64,000 nucleotides of DNA from Clostridia bacterium. Lineage in GTDB: Bacteria > Bacillota > Peptococcia > DRI-13 > SM3-B62. A program made the position numbers and the translations under genes. Shown here one piece after another: positions 26,524 through 34,946 of this stretch. Positions within the stretch are counted from its first letter, which is position 1, and each line of letters begins with the position of its first letter. Location of the stretch: positions 124,001-188,000 of the forward strand of contig JAHDQS010000005.1 in NCBI GenBank assembly GCA_018433675.1, in the 5' to 3' direction. Under the pieces are notes generated by a model, which was not told the origin of the DNA, did not search any database, and was given only the letters and a program-made list of their open reading frames with translations.

Positions 26524-27837
26524 TTATCGCTCCCGCTTTTCGTATTGGTTCATTGACGGCGGCATTTTTTTTGCTAAATCAACCATTCTTTCAGCCAATC
26601 CCGAAACATTTTCCCGCAACTTGATAATGCAATCTAACTTATCCGCCTTCCCACGCACAATATCCTCGGCTAAGGCTCTACAAGTAGGGGCGCCACAGGC
26701 TCCACAATCCAAGCCGGGCAAATCCTCGGTAATATCATCTATTTCCCCCATTTTTTTAATGGCCTTCACCATATCCTCGTCTAAACGCAAGACATTCTGA
26801 GGAGTAATAGGCTTATCGTAGACAAAACTATCAGCCAATTCTGCAGAAACTTGAGGCAACTCCCCTGTAAGGCCTTCACTCAATTTGCTGATACGCGCCT
26901 TAGCCATAAAAGGATTCTCCACTGTTAAAGGGCCTCCAACACATCCTCCCGAACAGGCCAAAGCCTCGATAAAATCGACTTCCTTCAGTTTTCCCATCAT
27001 AGCATCCTCTAATACCCTTGTTACATTGACCAAACCATCAACAGATATATGACGTCTATCCTTTATAAGCCTTGATTCGCCACCGCTAATGGCCCAGCCT
27101 ATTCCGGCCGATGTTGACTTTTGCAGTGCCTTGCTCATTTTTTCTTCCTTAATTTTTTCAAGCAACGGCCCATAGATATCAGAAATAGCCAATACGCCGT
27201 CCACATTTGACTTCTCTTTACCGAGAGGATTTTTAACAATCGTAAACTTTGCAGCACACGGCGAAATGAAAAAGACCCCAATGTCTTCCCTGGCATAACC
27301 TTCGGCAACCATTTCCTCTTTAACCATATGAGCCGCAACTTCCATAGGAGAATCCACAGGCAAAATATGGTCAACCAGTTCGGGATAACGAATCCTTATC
27401 AGTCTCATTACTGTTGGACACGCTGAGGATATCACCGGTTTGGGCAGGTCATGCTCTTTTAGATATCGCTCTGTCACCTTCGACACCATTTCTGCCCCTC
27501 TGGCAACCTCCCACACTCTAAAAAAGCCCAATCCATACAGACCGGAAATTATCTTATCCACAGAAACATTTCCCTTGAACTGTCCATAAAGAGACGGAGC
27601 CGGAATTGCTACCGGATAGCGAAACTTTTTTATTTCCTCTAAAGAATCAGTAATAGCGGTTTTCGCATGATGAGGACAAATTCTAATACACTCTCCGCAG
27701 TCAATGCATCGCTCATCAATTATTTTAGCTTTGCCATCCCGTACCCTGATAGCTTCTGTCGGACAGTGCTTAATACAATTGGTGCAACCTTTACATTTAT
27801 CTTTGTCCAGCGTTACCGCATGAATTAAAGAGCCCAT
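26524..27837 (-). CDS. Sensory-type [FeFe]-hydrogenase-like protein
   Basis: The 437 residues begin with a two-cluster ferredoxin domain (C15-C25, C44-C54). The [FeFe]-hydrogenase large-subunit domain follows, with motif 1 VISSACPTVM (135-144), motif 2 SPCAAK (192-197) and motif 3 ALACSGGCVGG (292-302). A C-terminal Fe-S domain GLDCGACGAPTC...LDC (378-403) ends the protein. All four H-cluster ligand cysteines (140, 194, 295, 299) are retained, but the proton-relay cysteine of TSCCP is alanine (A139), as reported for sensory HydS-type enzymes. It therefore probably senses H2 or redox state rather than turning over H2 quickly. It is encoded with an anti-sigma-type ATPase and CheW. There is no PAS domain. 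Confidence 0.85.
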   Translation of the reverse strand: MGSLIHAVTLDKDKCKGCTNCIKHCPTEAIRVRDGKAKIIDERCIDCGECIRICPHHAKTAITDSLEEIKKFRYPVAIPAPSLYGQFKGNVSVDKIISGLYGLGFFRVWEVARGAEMVSKVTERYLKEHDLPKPVISSACPTVMRLIRIRYPELVDHILPVDSPMEVAAHMVKEEMVAEGYAREDIGVFFISPCAAKFTIVKNPLGKEKSNVDGVLAISDIYGPLLEKIKEEKMSKALQKSTSAGIGWAISGGESRLIKDRRHISVDGLVNVTRVLEDAMMGKLKEVDFIEALACSGGCVGGPLTVENPFMAKARISKLSEGLTGELPQVSAELADSFVYDKPITPQNVLRLDEDMVKAIKKMGEIDDITEDLPGLDCGACGAPTCRALAEDIVRGKADKLDCIIKLRENVSGLAERMVDLAKKMPPSMNQYEKRER

Positions 27838-27847
27838 TTTATTATAA

Positions 27848-28294
27848 CTAGCCTCCCTTGTAGAGCACCATCGTCACAGTCGTACCCACATCCTCCCGTG
27901 ACTCTATCTCGAATTCGTCTGCGCAATTGCGCATATTAGGCAGTCCCATTCCGGCACCGAAGCCCATCTCACGGACATGCTCGGGCGCCGTGGAAAAACC
28001 TTCCTTCATGGCAAGTGCTACATCCGGTATCCCGGGTCCTTCATCTTTTGCCACCAACACTACCTTCTCCGGATACATTTTTACTTTTAATGAACCGCCC
28101 AAAGAATGAATAACAATATTCATTTCCGCTTCATAGGTCGCTATGGCGGTACGGCGAATAATACCTCCCGTAAAACCTAAGCGCAATAACTTCTTTTTTA
28201 TTTTTGAACTTGCCTCTCCGGCTCTCACAAAATCTCCGCGTTCAATCTCAAAGAATAATTCTATGGGCGTTATTTCACTCTTTCCCTCAGTCAT
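27848..28294 (-). CDS. Anti-sigma-factor-type HATPase (SpoIIAB/RsbW-like)
   Basis: This 148-residue protein has a GHKL ATPase domain: EAEMNIVIHSLGG (N box, with Asn near 55), VAKDEGPGIPDVALAMKEGFSTAPEHVREMGFGAGMGLPNMRN (G1 and G2 boxes) and a closing GTTVTMVLY. This is the layout of serine kinases that bind sigma or anti-anti-sigma factors, but no sigma or STAS partner is encoded beside it. Homologues are often found next to monomeric Fe-hydrogenase-like genes in Clostridia, as here, where the hydrogenase-like gene follows by 10 bases. Confidence 0.86.
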   Translation of the reverse strand: MTEGKSEITPIELFFEIERGDFVRAGEASSKIKKKLLRLGFTGGIIRRTAIATYEAEMNIVIHSLGGSLKVKMYPEKVVLVAKDEGPGIPDVALAMKEGFSTAPEHVREMGFGAGMGLPNMRNCADEFEIESREDVGTTVTMVLYKGG

Positions 28295-28305
28295 CTTATC
28301 ATTTC

Positions 28306-28764
28306 CTAACCTTCCATTTCAACTCTGAGCTGTTCTTTTTCCTGCCCCGTAAAAGCACCCGCCATATCAAGTATGATTATTAGTCTGGCATCAACCTTGC
28401 CGATACCAACTATCCCTGAATGAGCTATACTCTTAGTTATAACATTTGGCAGTTCTATCGCTTCCTCGTCAATACTTATCACTTCAGATACTTCGTCAAT
28501 GATGATACCAACAGCCTGCTCACCTATATCGGTAATAATGATCCGGCTGTTTTGACCAATAACCGAACTCTGATAACCGAATTTCCTCTTCAAATCAATG
28601 ATCGGTATAACCCTTCCCCTTAAATTAATAACACCCTCTATCATTTTGGATGCCTGGGGAATTTTTGTTATTTCCTGCATTTGAATAATCTCGAAAACAT
28701 TTTTAATGTCAATCCCATATTCTTCAGTGCCGATTTGAAATACAACCACCTGTTTATTAGCCAT
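28306..28764 (-). CDS. CheW-like coupling protein
   Basis: This 152-residue single-domain CheW protein has the family segments QVVVFQIGTEEYGIDI, ITKIPQASKMIEGVINLRGRVIPIIDLKRKFG (the conserved NLRG core) and GIIIDEVSEVISI. CheW normally couples chemoreceptors to CheA; neither is encoded here, so it may act as a free scaffold or couple the neighbouring hydrogenase-like sensor. An AGGAG site 8 bases before the ATG at 28762-28764 sets the start, three codons inside the longest frame. It is the first gene of the CheW, ATPase, hydrogenase-like, hydrolase unit. Confidence 0.9.
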   Translation of the reverse strand: MANKQVVVFQIGTEEYGIDIKNVFEIIQMQEITKIPQASKMIEGVINLRGRVIPIIDLKRKFGYQSSVIGQNSRIIITDIGEQAVGIIIDEVSEVISIDEEAIELPNVITKSIAHSGIVGIGKVDARLIIILDMAGAFTGQEKEQLRVEMEG

Positions 28765-28924
28765 CCTTCTCACTCCTTATATACTATTTTTGTTAACTCT
28801 TTATTCTGTTTATTTTTTCCCTTTATATATTTCTCCCTTCATTACCCGGTTTCCTGCCGCACTGTTTTTTTCACACAGGTTTCTAGGTTAACAATAATGT
28901 TTTTAAGAAGGTTTTGATATTTAC

Positions 28925-28953
28925 TTGGAGAATGAGTAACTCATTAGTATAAT
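28925..28953 (+). promoter_or_regulatory. Promoter with a palindrome in the spacer
   Basis: TTGGAG (28925-28930), a 17-base spacer and TATAAT (28948-28953) lie upstream of the small membrane-protein gene. The perfect palindrome ATGAGT-A-ACTCAT (28932-28944) fills most of the spacer, a position where a bound repressor would block RNA polymerase. Confidence 0.65.
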
Positions 28954-28994
28954 AATATCATTAAAAACAATTCCGTTCAAAAGGGAGGATCATC

Positions 28995-29264
28995 GTGGGC
29001 GACACCGATTGGAAACAATTTCTAATTATGATCGTAGTGGCTGCCATTCTTGGTATGTTGCTGCGTTTAGGCATCAATCTTCTCGAATCGCGAAAAATGA
29101 TTAAAGATATGGAAAAATATTTCGGAAAAAAACTCCCTCGCAATAAAAAGGGGAGTGGCGAAATCGATTGGAAAAAAGTTCTGAAAATGTTACGCAAGGA
29201 ACCTACCACAGAAAAAATAGCTCATTGGAAGGAATTAGTGAGAAAAAAACAAACTGGCACCTAA
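28995..29264 (+). CDS. Small single-pass membrane protein of unknown function
   Basis: This 89-residue protein has one N-terminal membrane segment (about 8-26, FLIMIVVAAILGMLLRLGI) followed by a strongly basic cytoplasmic tail rich in Lys and Glu (KKLPRNKKGSGEIDWKKVLKMLRKE). I recognise no family. Coding is supported by an AGGGAGG site 6 bases before the GTG start, a promoter upstream, and a terminator about 60 bases downstream, which together make a complete single-gene unit. The promoter palindrome suggests specific control. Confidence 0.72.
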   Translation: MGDTDWKQFLIMIVVAAILGMLLRLGINLLESRKMIKDMEKYFGKKLPRNKKGSGEIDWKKVLKMLRKEPTTEKIAHWKELVRKKQTGT

Positions 29265-29320
29265 ATGTACGGTTTAATAGGGCAACTTGTTGAACCATGC
29301 CCCAAACCGCTACAGAAAAG

Positions 29321-29366
29321 AAAGAGAGAGGCGTTGTCCCGCAAAGGATAATGGCTCTCTCTTTTT
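29321..29366 (+). terminator. Terminator after the small membrane-protein gene
   Basis: AAAGAGAGAG (29321-29330) pairs with CTCTCTCTTT (29355-29364), followed by a short T tract. The loop is 24 bases. It lies 57 bases after the stop codon. Confidence 0.65.
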
Positions 29367-29574
29367 GCCATCGGGGGCATCTTGCCAAGTGGGAAGCCCC
29401 ATATACTTTTTATCACTATTCGCTCTGCCGACAATAAGCTCCGCCGCAGTTATTCGAAAATTACGAACAACTGAACCCTCCTCTAGTTCCGAGTCCGCAA
29501 AAATCCTTTTGATATGATACCGCATTTCAACACTGTTCTGTGAAGTTTAGCTTTATCAACTACATATTTTATAC

Positions 29575-29610
29575 AAAAAGAAAGGCACCTAAAGAGAAGA
29601 GCCTTTTTTT
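29575..29610 (-). terminator. Terminator of the sirtuin transcript
   Basis: On the minus strand AAAAGGC and GCCTTT pair around a 14-base loop, followed by CTTTTTG, just after the stop of the sirtuin gene. Confidence 0.65.
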
Positions 29611-29615
29611 TCAAA

Positions 29616-30356
29616 CTATTCTTTCTTAACAAGATCATACAATGATGATAACAATACTCCTGATTTTCCATGAATAACAAGATCGGCCTCTTCATCCATG
29701 ACGGTGCTTTCTATGTTGATAATTACCAGCTTAGCTCCCCTATCACGCGCCATTATTGGAAAATAATTGGCCGGAGAAACCTCTAAACTTGAACCGATAA
29801 CTACAAATAAGTCAGATCTTTTTGTTTCAATTTCTGCCTGCCTCATGGCTTCAAAAGGCAGGTTTTCACCAAAAAGCACTACGTCCGGTCTGATAGCGCC
29901 ACCACACGAACTACACTTCGGCAACGCTGATTCATGCAAAACATCGCTCCCATATCTCTTGCCGCAAGACAAGCATCTTGAAGCACGCAGGCTACCATGC
30001 AGCTCAATAACCCTACTCGCACCAGCTCGCTGATGAAAACCGTCAACATTTTGCGTAATAATTGCTTTTAAAAGCCTTGCCTTCATCAAATTTGCCAGCA
30101 CCTCATGCCCCTTATTAGGTAACGCGGCCTCCAGATTATGACAGCGCATCCTATAAAACTCATAAAAATCCTGCGGATTCTCGTATAGGGCGGAGATAGA
30201 AGCAACCCTCCGAGGATCATTCCCCTTCCAAAGTCCTTGGGCAGAACGGAAATCCGGAAGCCCTGATTCCGTACTTATACCGGCCCCTGTCAGCACAACC
30301 TGGCAAGAACTTTTCAACCACCAATCTGCCAGAATTGCCAGGCTAACTTCATCCAT
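29616..30356 (-). CDS. cobB: NAD-dependent protein deacylase, Sir2 family (CobB)
   Basis: Sirtuins remove acyl groups from lysines, consuming NAD. The 246 residues show the NAD-binding VVLTGAGISTESGLPDFRS (about 20-38), ITQNVDGFHQRAG (about 98-110) with the catalytic His in IELHGS, the zinc tetrad CLSCGKRY...KCSSCGG, and the VVIGSSLEVSPAN segment. Its targets cannot be read from context. It lies 26 bases downstream of the response-regulator gene and may be read from the two-component operon. A terminator follows. Confidence 0.94.
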   Translation of the reverse strand: MDEVSLAILADWWLKSSCQVVLTGAGISTESGLPDFRSAQGLWKGNDPRRVASISALYENPQDFYEFYRMRCHNLEAALPNKGHEVLANLMKARLLKAIITQNVDGFHQRAGASRVIELHGSLRASRCLSCGKRYGSDVLHESALPKCSSCGGAIRPDVVLFGENLPFEAMRQAEIETKRSDLFVVIGSSLEVSPANYFPIMARDRGAKLVIINIESTVMDEEADLVIHGKSGVLLSSLYDLVKKE

Positions 30357-30382
30357 ACTCTCTCACCTACCGGAATAACTAG

Positions 30383-31078
30383 TTAAACTTTGCTCCTAAT
30401 CATATATCCCACACCGCTACAGGTAACAATATACTCCGGATTACTGGAATCCTTTTCTATCTTTTGCCTTAACCGGCCGATACTAACCCTTAAATAATGT
30501 GTACAATCACGGTAATCTTCGCCCCAAATAGCTAGCATTAACTCTTCATGAGGTACAACCTTATCTATATTATTCACCAAATAATTGAGTACCTTAAATT
30601 CCGTCGGGGTCAAATGTATGGTTTGATCGTCGACACTAACCGACCTTTGCGTCATATCAACAACCATTTTCCCTATTTTAATTTTATCCGACTGAACATG
30701 CGAGATGTTAGCCTTGGCCCTGCGCATAACTGCGTTAATCCTTGCCAACAGTTCGTCTACAGCAAAAGGTTTTGTGATATAATCATCGCCCCCGGCATTC
30801 AGCCCTTCCACCGCGTCCTGAATATCATTCTTGGCCGTAATCATCACTATCGGGACATCCGAACTCTCCCTTATCCTGCGACACACTTCAAGTCCGTCAA
30901 TTTTCGGGAGCATTATGTCCAGGACAATAACATCCGGTTTGACTTTCTCAAACTGGTCCAGCGCATCGATCCCGTTCATGGCCGACACCACCTCAAACCC
31001 GCTTGCACGCAGATTTGCTCTAACAAAACGCAAAATATTAGACTCGTCCTCTACTACTAATGCTAAAGGTCTTTTCAT
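30383..31078 (-). CDS. OmpR-family response regulator (KdpE-like)
   Basis: The 231 residues consist of a receiver domain, with acidic pocket VEDE, phospho-acceptor Asp in VIVLDIMLPKIDG (about 54), the switch Thr in MITAKND and KPF lysine, followed by an OmpR/PhoB winged helix (about 130-228, HLTPTEFKVLNYLVNN ... RVSIGRLRQKIEKD...VGYMIR). It is encoded directly after its probable kinase, with 1 base between them. Target genes are unknown. Closest in style to KdpE and WalR-type regulators, but no kdp genes are in the window. Confidence 0.92.
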   Translation of the reverse strand: MKRPLALVVEDESNILRFVRANLRASGFEVVSAMNGIDALDQFEKVKPDVIVLDIMLPKIDGLEVCRRIRESSDVPIVMITAKNDIQDAVEGLNAGGDDYITKPFAVDELLARINAVMRRAKANISHVQSDKIKIGKMVVDMTQRSVSVDDQTIHLTPTEFKVLNYLVNNIDKVVPHEELMLAIWGEDYRDCTHYLRVSIGRLRQKIEKDSSNPEYIVTCSGVGYMIRSKV

Positions 31079-31079
31079 T

Positions 31080-33785
31080 TTATAAACCTCCTCCGTTTTT
31101 CACTGGAATTGTAAAATTAAAGCAACTGCCTTTCCCTACAGCACTCTCCACCCATAACTTTCCGTCATGGGCGTTTATGATTCCTTTGGCAATTGATAAC
31201 CCTACCCCACTTCCACTTATTTTGTTAACCGTTGCACTGTCAACTCGATAAAACCTTCCAAAAATTGCTTCATAGTGCTCAGGCTCAATACCTATTCCTT
31301 TATCTATGACACTAACCATCACCGTCTTCTTATCCTGTAAGTATTTTGTTTCTATTCTAATCTCGGCTTTTTCCGGTGAATATTTTATACCGTTTTCAAT
31401 AAGATTGGATAATACCTGTTCAATCCTTCCCTTGTCAATATCTACCAAAGGCACCTCCGTTTCTTGCTCGACATAAAACTCCACATCAGTTCTCCTTTGT
31501 TTATACCTTTCTACCAAACCCTGAATAACCCGCCGAATATCCAGCACCTCTTTATCCAAGTAGAGAACACCCGCCTCTATTTTGGACATATCCATGACAT
31601 TTTTGATTAAATCAGTCAACCGTTTGCTTTCCTCAACTATGATTCTGATAAACCTTTCTCTTTCTCTTTCATTCAAATCAATGTCCTTACGCAAAAGCGA
31701 TTCGGCGTTTCCTCTGATAGAAGTAAGCGGGGTACAAAGCTCATGTGAAACAGTGGAAAGGATAGAGTTCTTAAGGATCTCAATTCCCTTTTCCTTGGTA
31801 ATATCCCTGAAGATATAACCATAGCCAATGAAAGTACCATCCGACAACACCGGAAAGCCCGTAATAGAATAATAGTAAGACTTATCGTCGATTCTCAAGG
31901 AGCCTTCGCGCTGCAAAAAAACGCGCTGATGTAAAAAATCACTATGCAAGTCCATAAAGGGTATGTCTGTATCCATATTGTTTAAACCCTTTAAGATTTC
32001 CTTGAACGATGTGCCTTGCCAGCCGTCACTACTTAGATTGAACATTTTTTGCAGCAACTGATTGACATAAATGATCTGCCCCTTATGGTCAAAGAGGGCT
32101 AGACCCTCATTCATACTATTCATTACAGCCAAAAACATATCGTGTTCTTCGTTGATGTTATTAAACAGGGTCACATTTGTTATCACAACACCAAGCTGAT
32201 TACAAATCGCCTGCAGCATAATCATCTGTTCATCGCTAAAATGATTGGCGGTATTACCGGCCAACATGACCGTACCCAAAATCCTGTTTTTATTTACTAT
32301 CGGCACACATATTAATGACCGTGAATTTTCTTTTTTTGATAACCCTTCATTGTCCCCTTCGCCATCTTTTAAATCGTTTACCATTAGGGGCCTGAAATTG
32401 GCAATTACCCATCTGCGATAACGCTCCGTACGAGCTGCAAAAGATGCTTTCTCATCTTCCAAATATTCATTGTGCCAAATCGACTGCTCTATTTTCTTCC
32501 CTTCCTCCTCATAAACAACAATACTTAGTATATCAAAACGAAAGAGCTTATCAATTTCCCGCAATACCCTCTTTAGAACGTATTTCAAATTGTCCGTACT
32601 ACTGACCGACGAGGCTACGGCATACAAGGCCGACAACTCCCGGTTTTTGACAACGAGCTCTTTAGTTCGTTCAATAATCCTTGCCTCCAGCTCTTCACTG
32701 TGCATTTTCAATAAAGTGTTTATTTCGTACATGCTTGCCGCCATATAATTAAACCTGTCACCCAACATTTTTATTTCCACCGGCAAACTGTAAGACTCTA
32801 AATCAACACGGAAAGTAATATCACCGTAAGATATTTTCTGGCAAGCCTTGTATAGCTCTGAAATGGGCTGAGCGATGTTTAGGACTAGCAGTCTCCTGAC
32901 AATAACCACGACTGCAGCACATAAAACAAGTAAAATCAAGGATAAGCCGACGGCCCCGATTAAAGGCAAATTTACTTCTCTAATGGGCGCAGAAATCCAC
33001 ATACCCCATTCAGGATTCTGAATAAAAGAGTACCCTGCTATCTCCTTACGCCGATATTTCGGCGAAAAATATTCCAGCGAAGTACTGGTCCTAAACGGCA
33101 GTTCCGGCATGATATCAGCGACTATTTTGTCGGCAGCCTCTGCCGAAACGCCTAAAAAATCTACCACCTTACCTCCACTGTCAAATATGACAGAGTACCC
33201 GGAGGAATATTTTTTAGCCTGATGCAGTAAATTGTCAACGTAATTCCAATCCAGTACGCCCACGACAAACCCGCAATAAGTGCCGCCATATTTCCATATT
33301 GGCACAGCAAGTAGCATCTTTTTATCTTTCCCGTCAGTAATAACGGGACTAAGATAAGGTTCATTTCTATTTATAAATTCATCATAACCAATACTTGAAA
33401 ATAACAGGCTAGTAATTTCTACGCCCTTGGAATATGGCACACGATACATCTCAGTACTGGCACGAACCCCCGAAAGTTCCAGGTATATTTCTGAAAAACC
33501 CTCATAATGACAATCAACCTCAGTTATCAAATCGTTTAAAACCAGCAATAACACATCAGACTGGGCAATTTGTTTCGCCAGAGTATCGATAGCCAAAACG
33601 TGTAAATCCATAAAATAACTAATTTGCTCTGAAACCCTGTTTGCTGAAACAAGGTGCTCTTCCTTTAATTCCTTTCCTTTTTTTGTAATATTATAAATAG
33701 ACATAAAACCAATCAGCAAGAGAGGTATCAATACCAGAACCGCAATTATACTGACATAATGGGTTATGTTATAGCCTTTTTTCAA
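31080..33785 (-). CDS. Multi-domain sensor histidine kinase (Cache-HAMP-GAF-PAS-HisKA-HATPase)
   Basis: This 901-residue membrane kinase has a first membrane segment (about 12-33), an extracellular double-Cache-like domain (40-280, with the typical PYLSPVITDGKDKKMLLAVPI and YCGFVVGVLDWNYV segments), a second membrane segment (285-305), HAMP (306-360), GAF (about 395-540), PAS (about 550-665), HisKA and an ATPase domain (NLIENGIKYSPEKAEI, DKGIGIEP, SGSGVGLSIAKGI). The H box reads SHELCTPLTS, where Cys replaces the usual Arg after the Leu; the phospho-acceptor His is intact. Cache domains usually bind small ligands such as amino or carboxylic acids. Start is a TTG after GGGGGAG. Confidence 0.92.
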   Translation of the reverse strand: MKKGYNITHYVSIIAVLVLIPLLLIGFMSIYNITKKGKELKEEHLVSANRVSEQISYFMDLHVLAIDTLAKQIAQSDVLLLVLNDLITEVDCHYEGFSEIYLELSGVRASTEMYRVPYSKGVEITSLLFSSIGYDEFINRNEPYLSPVITDGKDKKMLLAVPIWKYGGTYCGFVVGVLDWNYVDNLLHQAKKYSSGYSVIFDSGGKVVDFLGVSAEAADKIVADIMPELPFRTSTSLEYFSPKYRRKEIAGYSFIQNPEWGMWISAPIREVNLPLIGAVGLSLILLVLCAAVVVIVRRLLVLNIAQPISELYKACQKISYGDITFRVDLESYSLPVEIKMLGDRFNYMAASMYEINTLLKMHSEELEARIIERTKELVVKNRELSALYAVASSVSSTDNLKYVLKRVLREIDKLFRFDILSIVVYEEEGKKIEQSIWHNEYLEDEKASFAARTERYRRWVIANFRPLMVNDLKDGEGDNEGLSKKENSRSLICVPIVNKNRILGTVMLAGNTANHFSDEQMIMLQAICNQLGVVITNVTLFNNINEEHDMFLAVMNSMNEGLALFDHKGQIIYVNQLLQKMFNLSSDGWQGTSFKEILKGLNNMDTDIPFMDLHSDFLHQRVFLQREGSLRIDDKSYYYSITGFPVLSDGTFIGYGYIFRDITKEKGIEILKNSILSTVSHELCTPLTSIRGNAESLLRKDIDLNERERERFIRIIVEESKRLTDLIKNVMDMSKIEAGVLYLDKEVLDIRRVIQGLVERYKQRRTDVEFYVEQETEVPLVDIDKGRIEQVLSNLIENGIKYSPEKAEIRIETKYLQDKKTVMVSVIDKGIGIEPEHYEAIFGRFYRVDSATVNKISGSGVGLSIAKGIINAHDGKLWVESAVGKGSCFNFTIPVKNGGGL

Positions 33786-33998
33786 AGCAACTCCCCCTAT
33801 ATTTCTATTAATTTATGAACTTGGTATGCTTTTATTTACTTATTTTGAATACTAATCCTTTTTTTTAATAGTCGCAACATTGTTTTGTCACTTTCCCTCT
33901 CAACGTAAGTGTTGCAAAAAAAAATTCGTCTTACGAAAGTCTCTTTTCTACAAATATCGTATAATTCCTGCACATATTTATATAAATACTTTATACTC

Positions 33999-34877
33999 CT
34001 AAAATGACAGTTCTTTTTTAGAATCTCTTTTGTCTTTGATAAAAGATACAACAGCCATAATAACAAGTATTGTACCAAAAAGAAAGTTCCAAACCTCAAA
34101 CCCGATTTTAAATCGAGCCATCACTAAAAGGGTCAAACCGTAAAAAAAGTAATTACGGCTTTTATTTGCCTGCAGGGCTTCTTCTCTGAGTATGGAAAAC
34201 CTTCTCTCCCTTTTTTCAGCTTCACGCTTTAATATGGCATCCAATTCCGTATCGGAAGGACAAAGACAGCTGTCAGATATTATTTTTTTCATTTCCTTAC
34301 CTTCAAAAAGCTTCAAAACAAGGTCGTACTGTTCTGCCAAAGCAGCTGCGCTCTTACTGAAAATACCGTCGGTTATGACCCGAACTTGTTTTATCCCACG
34401 CTCATGACAGGCACGTAAAATTCTAACAAGCTCTCTTTTTTCTACAACCTCATTCTCACCGGCAAATATATACACAACTTGTAAGCTCTCATTATTGTAC
34501 ATTCCTTCCAGAGCTTTATCCGTACGACGCAAATCCTTGATGTGATACTTCCTTGTAATACTTTCCTGCAAAATACTAAGTACTTCCTGTTGTGAACACC
34601 GTTCCAGTCTTCTTCTGAATTCCCTGTTATGTAGGCTTTCTCGGCACTTCTTTATAAGTGCCTTATCGGTTCTTTCCCTTACCGCAAACAAAATGAAAAC
34701 GAAGGATAAAAAAAGAATACCACTCCTCCATAACAGCTCGATATAGGTCACCGTTCTTGCGCTGATTACAAACAGCAGAACAACATAAATCAGCAACACA
34801 TTAAACAGTGGCACACCGGGCGCTGTATGGGTCTGCGCCCGGCAATAATCCATCAGCTGCTTTTTTTTAATACCCAT
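33999..34877 (-). CDS. Membrane protein with Mrr-like endonuclease-fold domain
   Basis: This 292-residue protein of unknown function has two N-terminal membrane segments (about 25-65), a soluble central region, and two C-terminal segments (about 240-280). The soluble part (about 100-200) follows the beta-alpha pattern of Mrr-type restriction-endonuclease domains: SLQVVYIFAGENEVVEKRELVRIL then GIKQVRVITDGIFSKSAAALAEQYDLVLKLFEG. The usual D-(E/Q)xK catalytic residues are not evident, so it may be a non-catalytic derivative. A TTG at 34913 opens the frame without a ribosome-binding site; GTGAGGGGG before the ATG at 34875-34877 supports that start. Confidence 0.65.
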   Translation of the reverse strand: MGIKKKQLMDYCRAQTHTAPGVPLFNVLLIYVVLLFVISARTVTYIELLWRSGILFLSFVFILFAVRERTDKALIKKCRESLHNREFRRRLERCSQQEVLSILQESITRKYHIKDLRRTDKALEGMYNNESLQVVYIFAGENEVVEKRELVRILRACHERGIKQVRVITDGIFSKSAAALAEQYDLVLKLFEGKEMKKIISDSCLCPSDTELDAILKREAEKRERRFSILREEALQANKSRNYFFYGLTLLVMARFKIGFEVWNFLFGTILVIMAVVSFIKDKRDSKKELSF

Positions 34878-34946
34878 GGCCAAAAACCCCCTCACGCTTG
34901 CTATTATCCCCAAAACACAAGATAACTAAGCCTAGCCTGCGAGAGC

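Larger units (their letters stand above)
29265..29615. other. Intergenic region with two terminators and a doubtful 71-codon frame
   Basis: This 350-base stretch has no well-supported gene. It holds the terminator of the small membrane-protein gene (29321-29366) and of the sirtuin gene (29575-29610). A 71-codon minus-strand frame (29310-29525) has no ribosome-binding site and runs through the first terminator. Its segment KYMGLPTWQDAPDGKKREPL faintly recalls SpoVG-type proteins, so it could be a decayed gene, but chance is as likely. Confidence 0.5.

Noticed and set aside
29310-29525. 71-codon minus-strand frame with faint SpoVG-like resemblance
   Set aside because: No ribosome-binding site or promoter, and it runs through the terminator of the neighbouring gene; kept only as a note in the intergenic entry.
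33836-34099. 87-codon minus-strand open frame with a hydrophobic start
   Set aside because: The hydrophobic part overlaps the 3' end of the Mrr-like membrane gene in another frame, there is no ribosome-binding site, and the remainder is low-complexity A/T-rich sequence.
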